Source: an uncultured bacterium
GTDB taxonomy: Bacteria > Fidelibacterota > Marinisomatia > Marinisomatales > UBA1611
DNA: 6,346 nucleotides
Direction: 5' to 3'
Assembly (NCBI GenBank): GCA_938092125.1
Contig: CALKMQ010000043.1
Span: forward strand, 1-6,346
The notes under the pieces were generated by a model that saw only the letters and a list, made by a program, of their open reading frames with translations, was not told the DNA's origin and made no database searches. Both the position numbers and the translations under genes were made by a program. Below, one piece after another: positions 1 to 6,346 of this stretch (position 1 is the stretch's first letter; each line of letters opens with the position of its first letter).

Positions 1-159
1 TCCGTAAATAGAGATTTACATTGTTGGGAACTGTCGCTTAATTGGACTCCTGGAGGCATTGGACAAGGCGTATACTTTAAACTCAACGTAAAATCACCGA
101 CATTAAAAGATTTAAAGCTAGAAAAAAAAGGTGGTGTTTACTCAAGTGTACCGTTCTAA
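1..159 (+). CDS. Probable LptD/OstA-like outer-membrane protein, C-terminal end (partial)
   Basis: An open frame enters from the left edge and stops with TAA at 157-159, giving the last 52 residues of a longer protein. It contains two short stretches with alternating polar and hydrophobic residues, residues 5-16 (DLHCWELSLNWT) and about 23-31 (GVYFKLNVK), separated by a glycine-rich turn, as in a beta-hairpin of an outer-membrane barrel. They are followed by a charged tail (LKDLKLEKKGG) and a C-terminal phenylalanine, which is common in barrel proteins. The DLHCWE...W.P...YFK.NVK...LKDLK pattern resembles the ends of LptD/OstA-like lipopolysaccharide-assembly proteins annotated in Bacteroidota and relatives; this is recognition from memory. 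If correct, it would insert LPS at the outer membrane. Other large barrel proteins are possible, since only the tail is visible. Confidence 0.5.
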   Translation, partial: SVNRDLHCWELSLNWTPGGIGQGVYFKLNVKSPTLKDLKLEKKGGVYSSVPF

Positions 160-224
160 TCAAGTATTTGTTCTGTCGTGAATGTTTGTGAAATTAACTA
201 TGTGAATATTTTCATTACAATTAA

Positions 225-557
225 ATGATATGCCCTAAATGTCATGCTGAGTACTTTGAAAAAATAAAGCAGTGTGGTGATTGTATTGTAGACTTAGTTG
301 ATGCTAGTTCCATAGACTTACCCATTCCTGATATGACCTGGGTTCCATTAAAACCAATACATGGTAGCATATACGCAGAAATGATAATCGAAGTTTTAAA
401 TAAAGAAGAAATACCTCATTACACAAAGAATGATTGGAGCAGTGCGGCTTTAAACACTGGTGGCACTGAATTAGTAAACAATATTGTGAGAATATTTGTG
501 CCTGAAAACTTTCAAGAAAAAGCGGCTCATTTATTTGAAAACATTTATGGAGAATAA
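225..557 (+). CDS. Small zinc-ribbon protein with DUF2007-like domain
   Basis: This 110-residue soluble protein has two parts. Residues 3-20 form a small zinc ribbon with two cysteine pairs (C3/C6 in CPKC and C17/C20 in CGDC). Residues about 38-107 look like a DUF2007 domain ('putative prokaryotic signal transducing protein'). The supporting signs are a WVPLKP strand, a helix with AEMIIEVLNKEEIPHY (acquiring a shorter or alternative partner is a family guess only), a glycine pair near 79-80, and the closing strand and helix IVRIFVPENFQEKAAHLF. There is no signal peptide or membrane segment, so it is probably cytoplasmic. The biochemical role of DUF2007 proteins is not established and I do not assign one. 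The start ATG is the first in frame and leads straight into the zinc ribbon; no clear Shine-Dalgarno precedes it. The stop lies one base before the hisS start, so the two are probably co-transcribed. Confidence 0.8.
   Translation: MICPKCHAEYFEKIKQCGDCIVDLVDASSIDLPIPDMTWVPLKPIHGSIYAEMIIEVLNKEEIPHYTKNDWSSAALNTGGTELVNNIVRIFVPENFQEKAAHLFENIYGE
549..553 (+). promoter_or_regulatory. Shine-Dalgarno sequence for hisS
   Basis: GGAGA sits five bases before the ATG at 559, inside the last Gly-Glu codons of the upstream gene. It is the clearest ribosome binding site in the window and decides the hisS start in favour of 559 over the ATG at 547, which overlaps this site, and the ATG at 565. Confidence 0.7.
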
Positions 558-558
558 A

Positions 559-1818
559 ATGAAGATGGTTAGATCAATCAAAGGAACACATGACATCTTA
601 CCAGCACATTCAGGTGACTGGCAGGATTTAGAAACCCAAATTCATAAGACTACAAATCTCCATGGCTACGATGAAATTAGAACTCCTATAATTGAAAATG
701 CTTCATTATTTAATAGAGGAGTTGGTGAAGAAACAGATATTGTTTCCAAAGAAATGTACTCGTGGATAGACAAAGATAAATCAACCATTTCATTAAGACC
801 TGAATTGACGGCACCAGTTGCTCGAGCTTACGTGCAACATAACCTAGGTGGCCAATCTTTGTTACAGAGATTATATTATATTGGTCCTTCTTTTCGAAGA
901 GAAAGGCCGCAAAAAGGAAGGCAAAGACAATTTCATCAGTTTGGAGTTGAAGCAATTGGTAGTGATAATCCAGAACAAGATGCTGAAGTAATATCTATTG
1001 GTTGGAGCATCCTTAATAATTTTGGGATAAATGAATTGGAATTAAATATATCAAGTATTGGTTCAGACGACTGCCGAACTAATTATAGACGAGAACTTAT
1101 ACACTATCTAAAACCTTTTTTTCCGCAGCTATCAGAAGTTAGTCAACACAGACTCAAGCATAATCCTTTACGTATTTTAGATACAAAAAATAAAGATGAA
1201 ATAAAAATCATAGAATCAGCACCAAAGATCGATAACTTTTATACAAAAGAGGACGAAACCTATTTTTTAACAGTACAACAATACCTTAATGATTTAGAAA
1301 TCCCATATACAATTAACCCCCTCCTCGTAAGGGGATTAGACTATTACACTCAAACAACTTTTGAAATATCTTCTAGAAAAATAGGCGCTCAGGATGCACT
1401 TCTTGGTGGTGGCAGGTATGATGGTCTAATTAAATCTTTAGGCGGAAAGGATGTCCCCGCAGTAGGATTTGCTGCTGGAATGGAAAGAATACTCATTGCT
1501 GCTGATGGCAGGAAAAGAACTGAGAAACAATTATCCTGCATTTATATTGTCTGCACAGATTTAAGCGCCTTAGGCTTTTTGCAACAAATCGCTAAAGACT
1601 TGCGAGATTTAGGTATAAAAGTAATTTTGGAGACGTTAAGAAGAAGTATAAAAGCACAAATGAGAGAAGCAAATAAACGCAACGCTAATTACGCAATCAT
1701 TGTTGGAGGACAAGAAGCCATTGATAAAACTGCTCAGATAAAAAACTTAAATAAAGGTGATCAAGAAACCATTAATCAAAATGAGCTAGTTTCGTATTTC
1801 AAAAGTTTGACATTTTAA
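559..1818 (+). CDS. hisS: Histidyl-tRNA synthetase
   Basis: This 419-residue class II enzyme, the usual length for bacterial HisRS, charges tRNA-His with histidine at the cost of ATP in the cytoplasm, as a homodimer. The N-terminus carries the standard IKGTHDILP (7-15). Motif 1 lies around 41-63. SLRPELTAP is at 78-86. Motif 2 and its loop run from SFRRERPQKGRQRQF (111-125) into HQFGVEA. The histidine-specific motif LVRGLDYYTQTTFEI is at 256-270, with R258 matching the catalytic arginine of the E. coli enzyme (Arg259). GGGRYDGL is at 283-290 and motif 3, AVGFAAGMERI, at 301-311. The anticodon-binding domain occupies about 326-419. A longer open frame exists upstream from a TTG at 496, but its first 21 residues overlap the DUF2007 gene and are not HisRS-like. 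The Shine-Dalgarno at 549-553 and the conserved N-terminus support 559. Nothing essential is missing. Confidence 0.97.
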   Translation: MKMVRSIKGTHDILPAHSGDWQDLETQIHKTTNLHGYDEIRTPIIENASLFNRGVGEETDIVSKEMYSWIDKDKSTISLRPELTAPVARAYVQHNLGGQSLLQRLYYIGPSFRRERPQKGRQRQFHQFGVEAIGSDNPEQDAEVISIGWSILNNFGINELELNISSIGSDDCRTNYRRELIHYLKPFFPQLSEVSQHRLKHNPLRILDTKNKDEIKIIESAPKIDNFYTKEDETYFLTVQQYLNDLEIPYTINPLLVRGLDYYTQTTFEISSRKIGAQDALLGGGRYDGLIKSLGGKDVPAVGFAAGMERILIAADGRKRTEKQLSCIYIVCTDLSALGFLQQIAKDLRDLGIKVILETLRRSIKAQMREANKRNANYAIIVGGQEAIDKTAQIKNLNKGDQETINQNELVSYFKSLTF

Positions 1819-1834
1819 TATTTTCCTTTACATT

Positions 1835-1863
1835 TTGGACCAATAAAGAACTAATCATATTAA
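1835..1863 (+). promoter_or_regulatory. topA: Possible promoter for topA
   Basis: The 69-base gap between hisS and topA contains TTGGAC (1835-1840) and, after a 17-base spacer, TATTAA (1858-1863), weak matches to a sigma-70-like -35 and -10. Transcription would begin near 1870, leaving a very short leader. Similar matches arise easily in AT-rich DNA, and promoters in FCB-group bacteria can differ from this consensus, so this is only a candidate. The gap shows no convincing hairpin terminator, so read-through from hisS is also possible. Confidence 0.2.
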
Positions 1864-1887
1864 TAACCTGTATTAAAAAAGCATATA

Positions 1888-4404
1888 ATGAATCAAAAAT
1901 CACTAATAGTTGTAGAGTCCCCTTCAAAAGCTCGAACAATAGAACAATACTTGGATGGCGAGTTCGAAGTTGTTGCCTGCGTTGGTCATGTTAAAGACCT
2001 CCCAACAAGTAAACTAGGAATAGATATTGAAAATAATTTTGAAATGACACTGGATGTATTGCCAAAAAGAAGAGACTTTATTAAAGAATTAAGAAAAAAA
2101 AGCAACGCTGCAAATAGAGTATATATAGCTAGCGATCCTGATCGTGAAGGTGAAGCAATTGCGTCACACCTAGCAAGCGAAGTCCCTAACGAAAAATTAG
2201 AGCGCGTTGAGTTTAATGAGATTACAAAGGCGGGCGTTCATGAGGGTATGAATAATAGTCGCAAGCTTGACTACAATATGATTAATGCTCAAAAAACACG
2301 AAGAATCATTGACCGCTTAGTCGGATATAAAGTTTCTCCAGTATTGTGGGCGACACTCCAAAAGAACATGAACTTTGTGAACACGACCTTGTCTGCGGGC
2401 CGAGTACAATCAGCCTGCGTAAAAATAGTAATTGAAAGAGACAGAAAAAGGCAAAAATACAAAAAAACAGAATACTATGACCTTAAAGTTGAACTAAAAA
2501 CAAATGACTCAGAATCTTCATTTGAAGCAACTTTAAATAAAATAGAAGGTAAAAAAATAGTTTCTAGCAATGATTTTAAATCTGATACAGGCTCATTAAA
2601 GAACAAAAATGTAATTATTTTAAATGAAAAAGATGCAAAAGCACTTATCTCAAAATTAAACGATGGTAGTTGGATCGTTAAAAGTGTCGATGAAAAACCT
2701 AGAACTTCTAACCCAAAACCTCCGTTTACGACAAGTACCCTTCAACAAGAAGCTGCTAGAAAATTACGCTTTTCTGCAAAAAATACCATGAGAGTAGCTC
2801 AACAATTATATGAAAACGGTTTTATTACCTACATGAGAACTGACTCAACCCATCTTTCAAAGGAAGCCGTCAGCGGCTCTAGAAACTTAATTTCAAAACT
2901 ATTTGGAAATGATTATTTACCTAAATCTCCAAATGATTATGAAACTAATGTCAAAAATGCTCAAGAAGCACACGAGGCAATTAGACCAGCTCATAAGACA
3001 TTTAAAAGTGTCGAAACTGTCCAAAAGAAACTTGGTAAAGACGCGGGCAGTTTGTATGATTTAATCTGGAAGAGAACAATCGCGAGTCAAATGCTCCCGG
3101 CAAAGCTAAAACAAACAGCGGTGGTCATTTCAAATTCTAAAACAGATTTTAGAGCGAGTGGCCAGATTATAGTTTTCCCTGGCTACATGAAGATATATGT
3201 AGAGGGTAGAGACAATCCTGATGCAGAACTAGCAAACAAAGAAAAACTTCTGCCAAACCTAACAAAGAATGATCAATTAACATGTTTAAATATTTTAGCG
3301 CAAAAACATAATACAAAACCTCCCGCTAGGTTCACTGAGGCATCTCTAATTAAAGAAATGGAAACAAATGGTATCGGAAGGCCATCAACTTTTGCATCAA
3401 TCTTAGATACAATAGTCCGAAGAGGATATGTTGAAAAGACTAAAAGTAATCTTTCACCAACTTATTTAGGCTTAGCGATTACTCAACTCTTAGAGAACCA
3501 CTTTACAACATTAGTAGACAAAAATTTTACTGCTAAAATGGAAAATGAATTAGATGCTATTTCTAGAGGCGAATTAGAGCCAATTCCATTTATGAAAAAC
3601 TTTTATTTTGGAGACAGTGATTATTTAGGCCTTGAAAAAATGCTTGAAGAAAAAGTAGATATTGGTAAAGCATGTACTATCCCACTTCCAGATGGGTATG
3701 ATAAAGACATAGATGCTAGGATTGGAAAATTCGGTCCATATCTTCGTAAAGAAGAAGACACTCGTTCGATTCCTCAAGATATATATTTCGGAGATCTAAC
3801 CGATGAAATCATTGATTCACTTTTTATAGAGCAAAGGCAAGATGAAATTCTTGGAAAAGATCCTAATTCGAATGAAGATATTTTATTAAAAAAAGGACCT
3901 TATGGGCACTATGTTCAACTAGGCGAATCAACAAAACGAAAGGCTATTCCAAAAGGAACGGATATTAATTCTGTAGATTTAAATCTTGCTATACAATTAA
4001 TATCTTTACCAAGGATACTTGGTGACCATCCTGAAAAAAAAATACCAATTACAGCAGATTACGGAAGGTATGGCCCTTATTTAAAAATGGATAAGTCAAA
4101 TGCAAGACTAATCGCACCAGCAACGCCATTGACTGTGACTCTTGAAGAAGCAGTCGAGATGTTAAGCAAATCCAAAAAAGGCCCGAGCGAGCTTAAGTCC
4201 CTTGGTAACCATCCTGATACTGGAGAGGAACTAGTGTTAAAAGAAGGTCGATATGGACCCTATATTTCCGATGGAAAATTTAATGCTGCATTAAAATCTC
4301 ATAACGACCCAAATACAGTCACCTTAGAAGAAGCAGTCGAGTTAATTAATTTAAAGAGAGTTGCCCCAAAAAGGACACGAAAGAAAAGACGTAGAAAGAA
4401 ATGA
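1888..4404 (+). CDS. topA: DNA topoisomerase I (type IA)
   Basis: This 838-residue enzyme relaxes negatively supercoiled DNA by cutting one strand through a 5'-phosphotyrosine link. The Toprim domain starts immediately (SLIVVESPSKA, 5-15, with acidic E10) and contains the metal-binding DPDREGEA at 83-90 (D83, D85, E87). LSAGRVQSACV is at 168-178. The catalytic tyrosine is Y315 in FITYMRTDS (312-320), and AHEAIRPA (361-368) and GIGRPSTFASIL (495-506) follow, so the core is intact. The C-terminus has no CxxC pairs: the four cysteines (31, 177, 466, 596) are scattered, so the zinc fingers of the E. coli type are absent. Instead, about 595-820 holds four GPY-type topoisomerase C-terminal repeats, then a strongly basic tail (KRTRKKRRRKK) likely to contact DNA. 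The ATG at 1888 is right because the conserved strand begins at residue 5. The last four bases overlap glyS. Confidence 0.97.
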   Translation: MNQKSLIVVESPSKARTIEQYLDGEFEVVACVGHVKDLPTSKLGIDIENNFEMTLDVLPKRRDFIKELRKKSNAANRVYIASDPDREGEAIASHLASEVPNEKLERVEFNEITKAGVHEGMNNSRKLDYNMINAQKTRRIIDRLVGYKVSPVLWATLQKNMNFVNTTLSAGRVQSACVKIVIERDRKRQKYKKTEYYDLKVELKTNDSESSFEATLNKIEGKKIVSSNDFKSDTGSLKNKNVIILNEKDAKALISKLNDGSWIVKSVDEKPRTSNPKPPFTTSTLQQEAARKLRFSAKNTMRVAQQLYENGFITYMRTDSTHLSKEAVSGSRNLISKLFGNDYLPKSPNDYETNVKNAQEAHEAIRPAHKTFKSVETVQKKLGKDAGSLYDLIWKRTIASQMLPAKLKQTAVVISNSKTDFRASGQIIVFPGYMKIYVEGRDNPDAELANKEKLLPNLTKNDQLTCLNILAQKHNTKPPARFTEASLIKEMETNGIGRPSTFASILDTIVRRGYVEKTKSNLSPTYLGLAITQLLENHFTTLVDKNFTAKMENELDAISRGELEPIPFMKNFYFGDSDYLGLEKMLEEKVDIGKACTIPLPDGYDKDIDARIGKFGPYLRKEEDTRSIPQDIYFGDLTDEIIDSLFIEQRQDEILGKDPNSNEDILLKKGPYGHYVQLGESTKRKAIPKGTDINSVDLNLAIQLISLPRILGDHPEKKIPITADYGRYGPYLKMDKSNARLIAPATPLTVTLEEAVEMLSKSKKGPSELKSLGNHPDTGEELVLKEGRYGPYISDGKFNAALKSHNDPNTVTLEEAVELINLKRVAPKRTRKKRRRKK
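3670..4347 (+). repeat. topA: Four-fold protein repeat in the TopA C-terminal domain
   Basis: Four units of about 56-61 residues begin near TopA residues 595, 654, 710 and 771. Each has a short strand pair around a glycine/aromatic core: GKFGPYLRK (613-621), KGPYGHYVQ (669-677), YGRYGPYLK (725-733) and EGRYGPYIS (786-794). Each ends in a helix; in the last two units this is TVTLEEAVEML (749-759) and TVTLEEAVELI (810-820). The final two units are the most alike, sharing the identical 15 bases GAAGAAGCAGTCGAG at 4144-4158 and 4327-4341, exactly 61 codons apart. This matches the known topoisomerase C-terminal repeat family, thought to bind DNA in place of zinc ribbons. Confidence 0.75.
4401..4404 (+). 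other. ATGA stop/start overlap of topA and glyS
   Basis: The TGA stop of topA (4402-4404) and the ATG of glyS (4401-4403) share these four bases. No strong Shine-Dalgarno precedes the glyS start (only purine-rich AGAAAGAA), so termination-reinitiation by the same ribosome is a reasonable inference. It implies one transcript and linked production of the two proteins. Confidence 0.8.
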
Positions 4405-5726
4405 ATAAAACTATAGAAAAAATAGTTTCACTATGTAAGCAGCGCGGATTTGTTTATCAAAGTTCAGATATTTATGGTGGATTTGGCGCCGTTTATGATT
4501 ATGGTCCACTTGGCGTTGAATTAAAAAATAATATTGCGAATTATTGGTGGAAAGAAATGACTAGAAACCATGAAAATATTGTTGGGTTAGATAGTGGCAT
4601 CTTAATGCATCCAAAAATTTGGGAAGCATCAGGTCATATAGGCGAATTCCACGATCCATTAGTAGATTGTAAACAATGTAAATCGAGATATCGTGCAGAT
4701 GAATTAACTGAAAATTTAGAAAATGAAGAATGGGATAAATTTAAATGTCCTAAATGTGGCACTACTGGAAAGATGACTCCACCTAGACAATTCAACTTAA
4801 TGTTTAAAACTGAAGTAGGAGCTTTAGAAGATTCTGGTTCAACTGCCTATTTAAGACCAGAAACAGCGCAAGGCATTTATGTCAATTATAAATTAGTTCA
4901 AGGTTCAACTCGAATGAAAATCCCGTTCGGAATTGCTCAAATTGGTAAGGCATTCCGAAATGAAATTATTGCAAGAAATTTTATTTTTCGAACTAGAGAG
5001 TTTGAACAAATGGAGATGCAATATTTTACAAAACCAGGGGATGATGATAAAGCCATGGAAGAGTGGAAAGAAAAACGCATAAAGTTTTACACCAATATTT
5101 TAGGGGTTGCTTCTGAAAATTTAAGATTTCATAAGCATGAAAAAAATGAATTAGCGCACTATGCTAAAGAAGCATGGGACATCGAATATAATTTCCCTTT
5201 TGGCTGGTCTGAAGTTGAAGGAATTCATAATAGAACAGATTTTGATTTAAAAAATCACGAAAATCACTCGGGTAAAAATTTAAAATATTTTGATCAGGAA
5301 AATAATGAGAGATATTTACCCTATATTATTGAAACATCAGCTGGTTTAAACAGAATGCTCCTTACAGTTCTAGCAGATTCTTATTGGGAAGACACAGAGA
5401 ATAGTCGAATAGTAATGAAGCTTGACCCAAAAATCGCTCCTATAAAAGCTGTGGTTTGCCCTTTGGTTAAAAAAGATGGATTACCAGAAAAAGCTCGATT
5501 AATTGTAGATACATTGAAACCTCATTTTAATGTATTATATGATCAACAAGGTTCAATTGGAAAACGTTACTACAGGCAAGATGAAGCTGGAACACCATAT
5601 GGAGTCACTATAGATCATCAAACCATGGATGACGGTACCGTCACTATTAGATATAGAGATACTCAAAAACAAGATAGAGCATCTTTAGAGAATGTTTTAA
5701 ATATAATTCAATCAAGTCTACTCTAG
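4401..5726 (+). CDS. glyS: Glycyl-tRNA synthetase, single-chain type
   Basis: This 441-residue class II enzyme charges tRNA-Gly in the cytoplasm. It is the one-polypeptide, dimeric form shared with archaea and eukaryotes (often named GlyQS), not the separate alpha and beta subunits of E. coli. Signatures are SSDIYGGFGAVYDYGPLG (21-38), EASGH (75-79), LRPETAQGIYVNYK (151-164), motif 2 with FRNE (185-188) and FRTREFEQMEM (196-206), EVEGIHNRTDFDL (271-283) and motif 3 GLNRMLL (315-321). A zinc ribbon is inserted between motifs 1 and 2, with C90/C93 and C116/C119. The anticodon-binding domain runs from about 342 to the end, including the conserved GSIGKRYYRQDEAGTPYG (384-401). It is slightly shorter than many relatives (about 460 residues or more) but no domain is missing. 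It overlaps topA by four bases and ends 15 bases before the ggt gene. Confidence 0.97.
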   Translation: MNKTIEKIVSLCKQRGFVYQSSDIYGGFGAVYDYGPLGVELKNNIANYWWKEMTRNHENIVGLDSGILMHPKIWEASGHIGEFHDPLVDCKQCKSRYRADELTENLENEEWDKFKCPKCGTTGKMTPPRQFNLMFKTEVGALEDSGSTAYLRPETAQGIYVNYKLVQGSTRMKIPFGIAQIGKAFRNEIIARNFIFRTREFEQMEMQYFTKPGDDDKAMEEWKEKRIKFYTNILGVASENLRFHKHEKNELAHYAKEAWDIEYNFPFGWSEVEGIHNRTDFDLKNHENHSGKNLKYFDQENNERYLPYIIETSAGLNRMLLTVLADSYWEDTENSRIVMKLDPKIAPIKAVVCPLVKKDGLPEKARLIVDTLKPHFNVLYDQQGSIGKRYYRQDEAGTPYGVTIDHQTMDDGTVTIRYRDTQKQDRASLENVLNIIQSSLL

Positions 5727-5741
5727 TTCCCCTTTTTAATC

Positions 5742-6346
5742 ATGTATAAATATTTTTGTTTATTGCCTCTACTTTTAGTCTATGCTAAAACAGCTTCTCC
5801 AGATCCAATATATGCTAAAAATGGAATGGTCGTTTCCCTTAATAAGAATGCTTCTAAAGCAGGAATTAAAATACTAGAAAAAGGTGGGAATGCTGTTGAT
5901 GCTGCCGTTGCAGTTGGTTTTGCACTAGCTGTTACCTCACCAGAAAATGGTAATTTAGGTGGTGGTGGGTTTATTGTAGGAGCGACATCATATGGTAAAA
6001 TCTTTTCACAAGACCACAGAGAGAAAGCCCCCTCACGATCGAATAGGGATATGTTTTTAGACCAAGATGGTGCAGTTGTGCCAAATATGTCTTTGACCTC
6101 AAGGTCTTCTAGTGGTGTACCTGGGACAGTGCATGGGTTATTAAGTGCTTGGAAAGATCATGGTTCTGGAAACATTCGAATACAACAATTGCTGGCACCA
6201 GCAATAAAATTAGCTGAGAAAGGCTTTTTATTATCTAAACGCAGAGCGGATTTATTTAACAGCTACAAAGAAGTCTTTAAGTTAAATGCGGCCGCTGCAA
6301 AAATATTCATCCGTCAAGATGGTCGACCTTGGCAAAAAGATGATCT
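5742..6346 (+). CDS. ggt: Gamma-glutamyltransferase, N-terminal part (runs off the window)
   Basis: The frame opens with ATG at 5742 and is still open at the right edge after 201 codons; the family is usually 550-600 residues, so about one third is present. Residues 1-18 look like a signal peptide (lysine, then the hydrophobic FCLLPLLLVYA), giving a periplasmic enzyme that hydrolyses or transfers the gamma-glutamyl group of glutathione and similar compounds. Family hallmarks follow: GIKILEKGGNAVDAAVAVGF (41-60), NLGGGGF (71-77), DHREKAP (91-97), whose R93 matches the glutamate-binding arginine (Arg114 in E. coli), NRDMFLD (101-107), and SLTSRSSSGVPGTVHGL (117-133). The self-cleavage threonine that starts the small subunit lies beyond the window, so activity cannot be judged. 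The start follows the glyS stop by 15 pyrimidine-rich bases with no Shine-Dalgarno and no terminator, so co-transcription with glyS is possible. Confidence 0.93.
   Translation, partial: MYKYFCLLPLLLVYAKTASPDPIYAKNGMVVSLNKNASKAGIKILEKGGNAVDAAVAVGFALAVTSPENGNLGGGGFIVGATSYGKIFSQDHREKAPSRSNRDMFLDQDGAVVPNMSLTSRSSSGVPGTVHGLLSAWKDHGSGNIRIQQLLAPAIKLAEKGFLLSKRRADLFNSYKEVFKLNAAAAKIFIRQDGRPWQKDD

Noticed and set aside
160..224. Terminator or small RNA between the barrel gene and the DUF2007 gene
   Set aside because: The only inverted repeat I could find is a short TGAA/TTCA stem near 203-214, too weak for a terminator, and no structured RNA is recognisable.
710..955. An 81-codon open frame on the minus strand inside hisS
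   Set aside because: It lies wholly antisense to conserved HisRS motif 1 and motif 2 coding sequence, its translation resembles no family I know, and no ribosome binding site supports it. It is a shadow of hisS.
1884..1889. Perfect TATAAT overlapping the topA start codon
   Set aside because: A -10 box here would start transcription inside topA, after the start codon, and the conserved Toprim strand needs the ATG at 1888. It is chance in AT-rich DNA.
4740..4763. Second cysteine pair of GlyRS considered as a separate zinc-finger gene
   Set aside because: It is in frame within glyS and pairs with C90/C93 as the known zinc-ribbon insertion of single-chain GlyRS.
6288..6328. GCGGCCGC (6288-6295) and GGTCGACC (6321-6328), NotI- and SalI-like palindromes near the right edge, considered as a cloning-vector junction
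   Set aside because: The gamma-glutamyltransferase reading frame and its family-like sequence (AKIF, DGRPW) continue through both sites, so they are natural sequence.

Overview
This is an AT-rich stretch of bacterial chromosome in which every gene lies on the + strand and is tightly packed; no gap exceeds about 70 bases. The organism looks like a Gram-negative bacterium, because the left-edge gene resembles the end of an outer-membrane beta-barrel protein. I favour the FCB group (Bacteroidota, Ignavibacteria or Marinimicrobia/SAR406-like marine lineages). The reasons are the LptD-like C-terminus, a type IA topoisomerase ending in repeats of the GPY type instead of zinc fingers, a single-chain glycyl-tRNA synthetase, mostly absent Shine-Dalgarno sequences and low GC. 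The placement is inference from sequence style, not a database match.

Layout: 1-159 is the C-terminal end of a probable LptD/OstA-like outer-membrane protein. 225-557 encodes a small zinc-ribbon plus DUF2007 protein. hisS (559-1818) begins one base after that gene's stop, using a Shine-Dalgarno sequence inside its last codons. A 69-base gap that may hold a promoter precedes topA (1888-4404). topA overlaps glyS (4401-5726) by the four bases ATGA. After 15 bases, a gamma-glutamyltransferase gene with a signal peptide begins at 5742 and runs off the right edge.

Functionally the core is housekeeping: two class II aminoacyl-tRNA synthetases (His and Gly) on either side of DNA topoisomerase I, flanked by two cell-envelope or periplasmic genes. 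Two likely co-transcribed pairs stand out, DUF2007-hisS and topA-glyS, the second possibly extending into ggt. All catalytic motifs expected in the three complete enzymes are present, and no frameshift or mobile element is visible. I found no tRNA, rRNA, CRISPR array, riboswitch or convincing terminator. I see no evidence of a new multi-gene system. The most noteworthy points are the zinc-finger-free, four-repeat tail of TopA, the coupled topA-glyS junction and the uncharacterised DUF2007 gene next to hisS.
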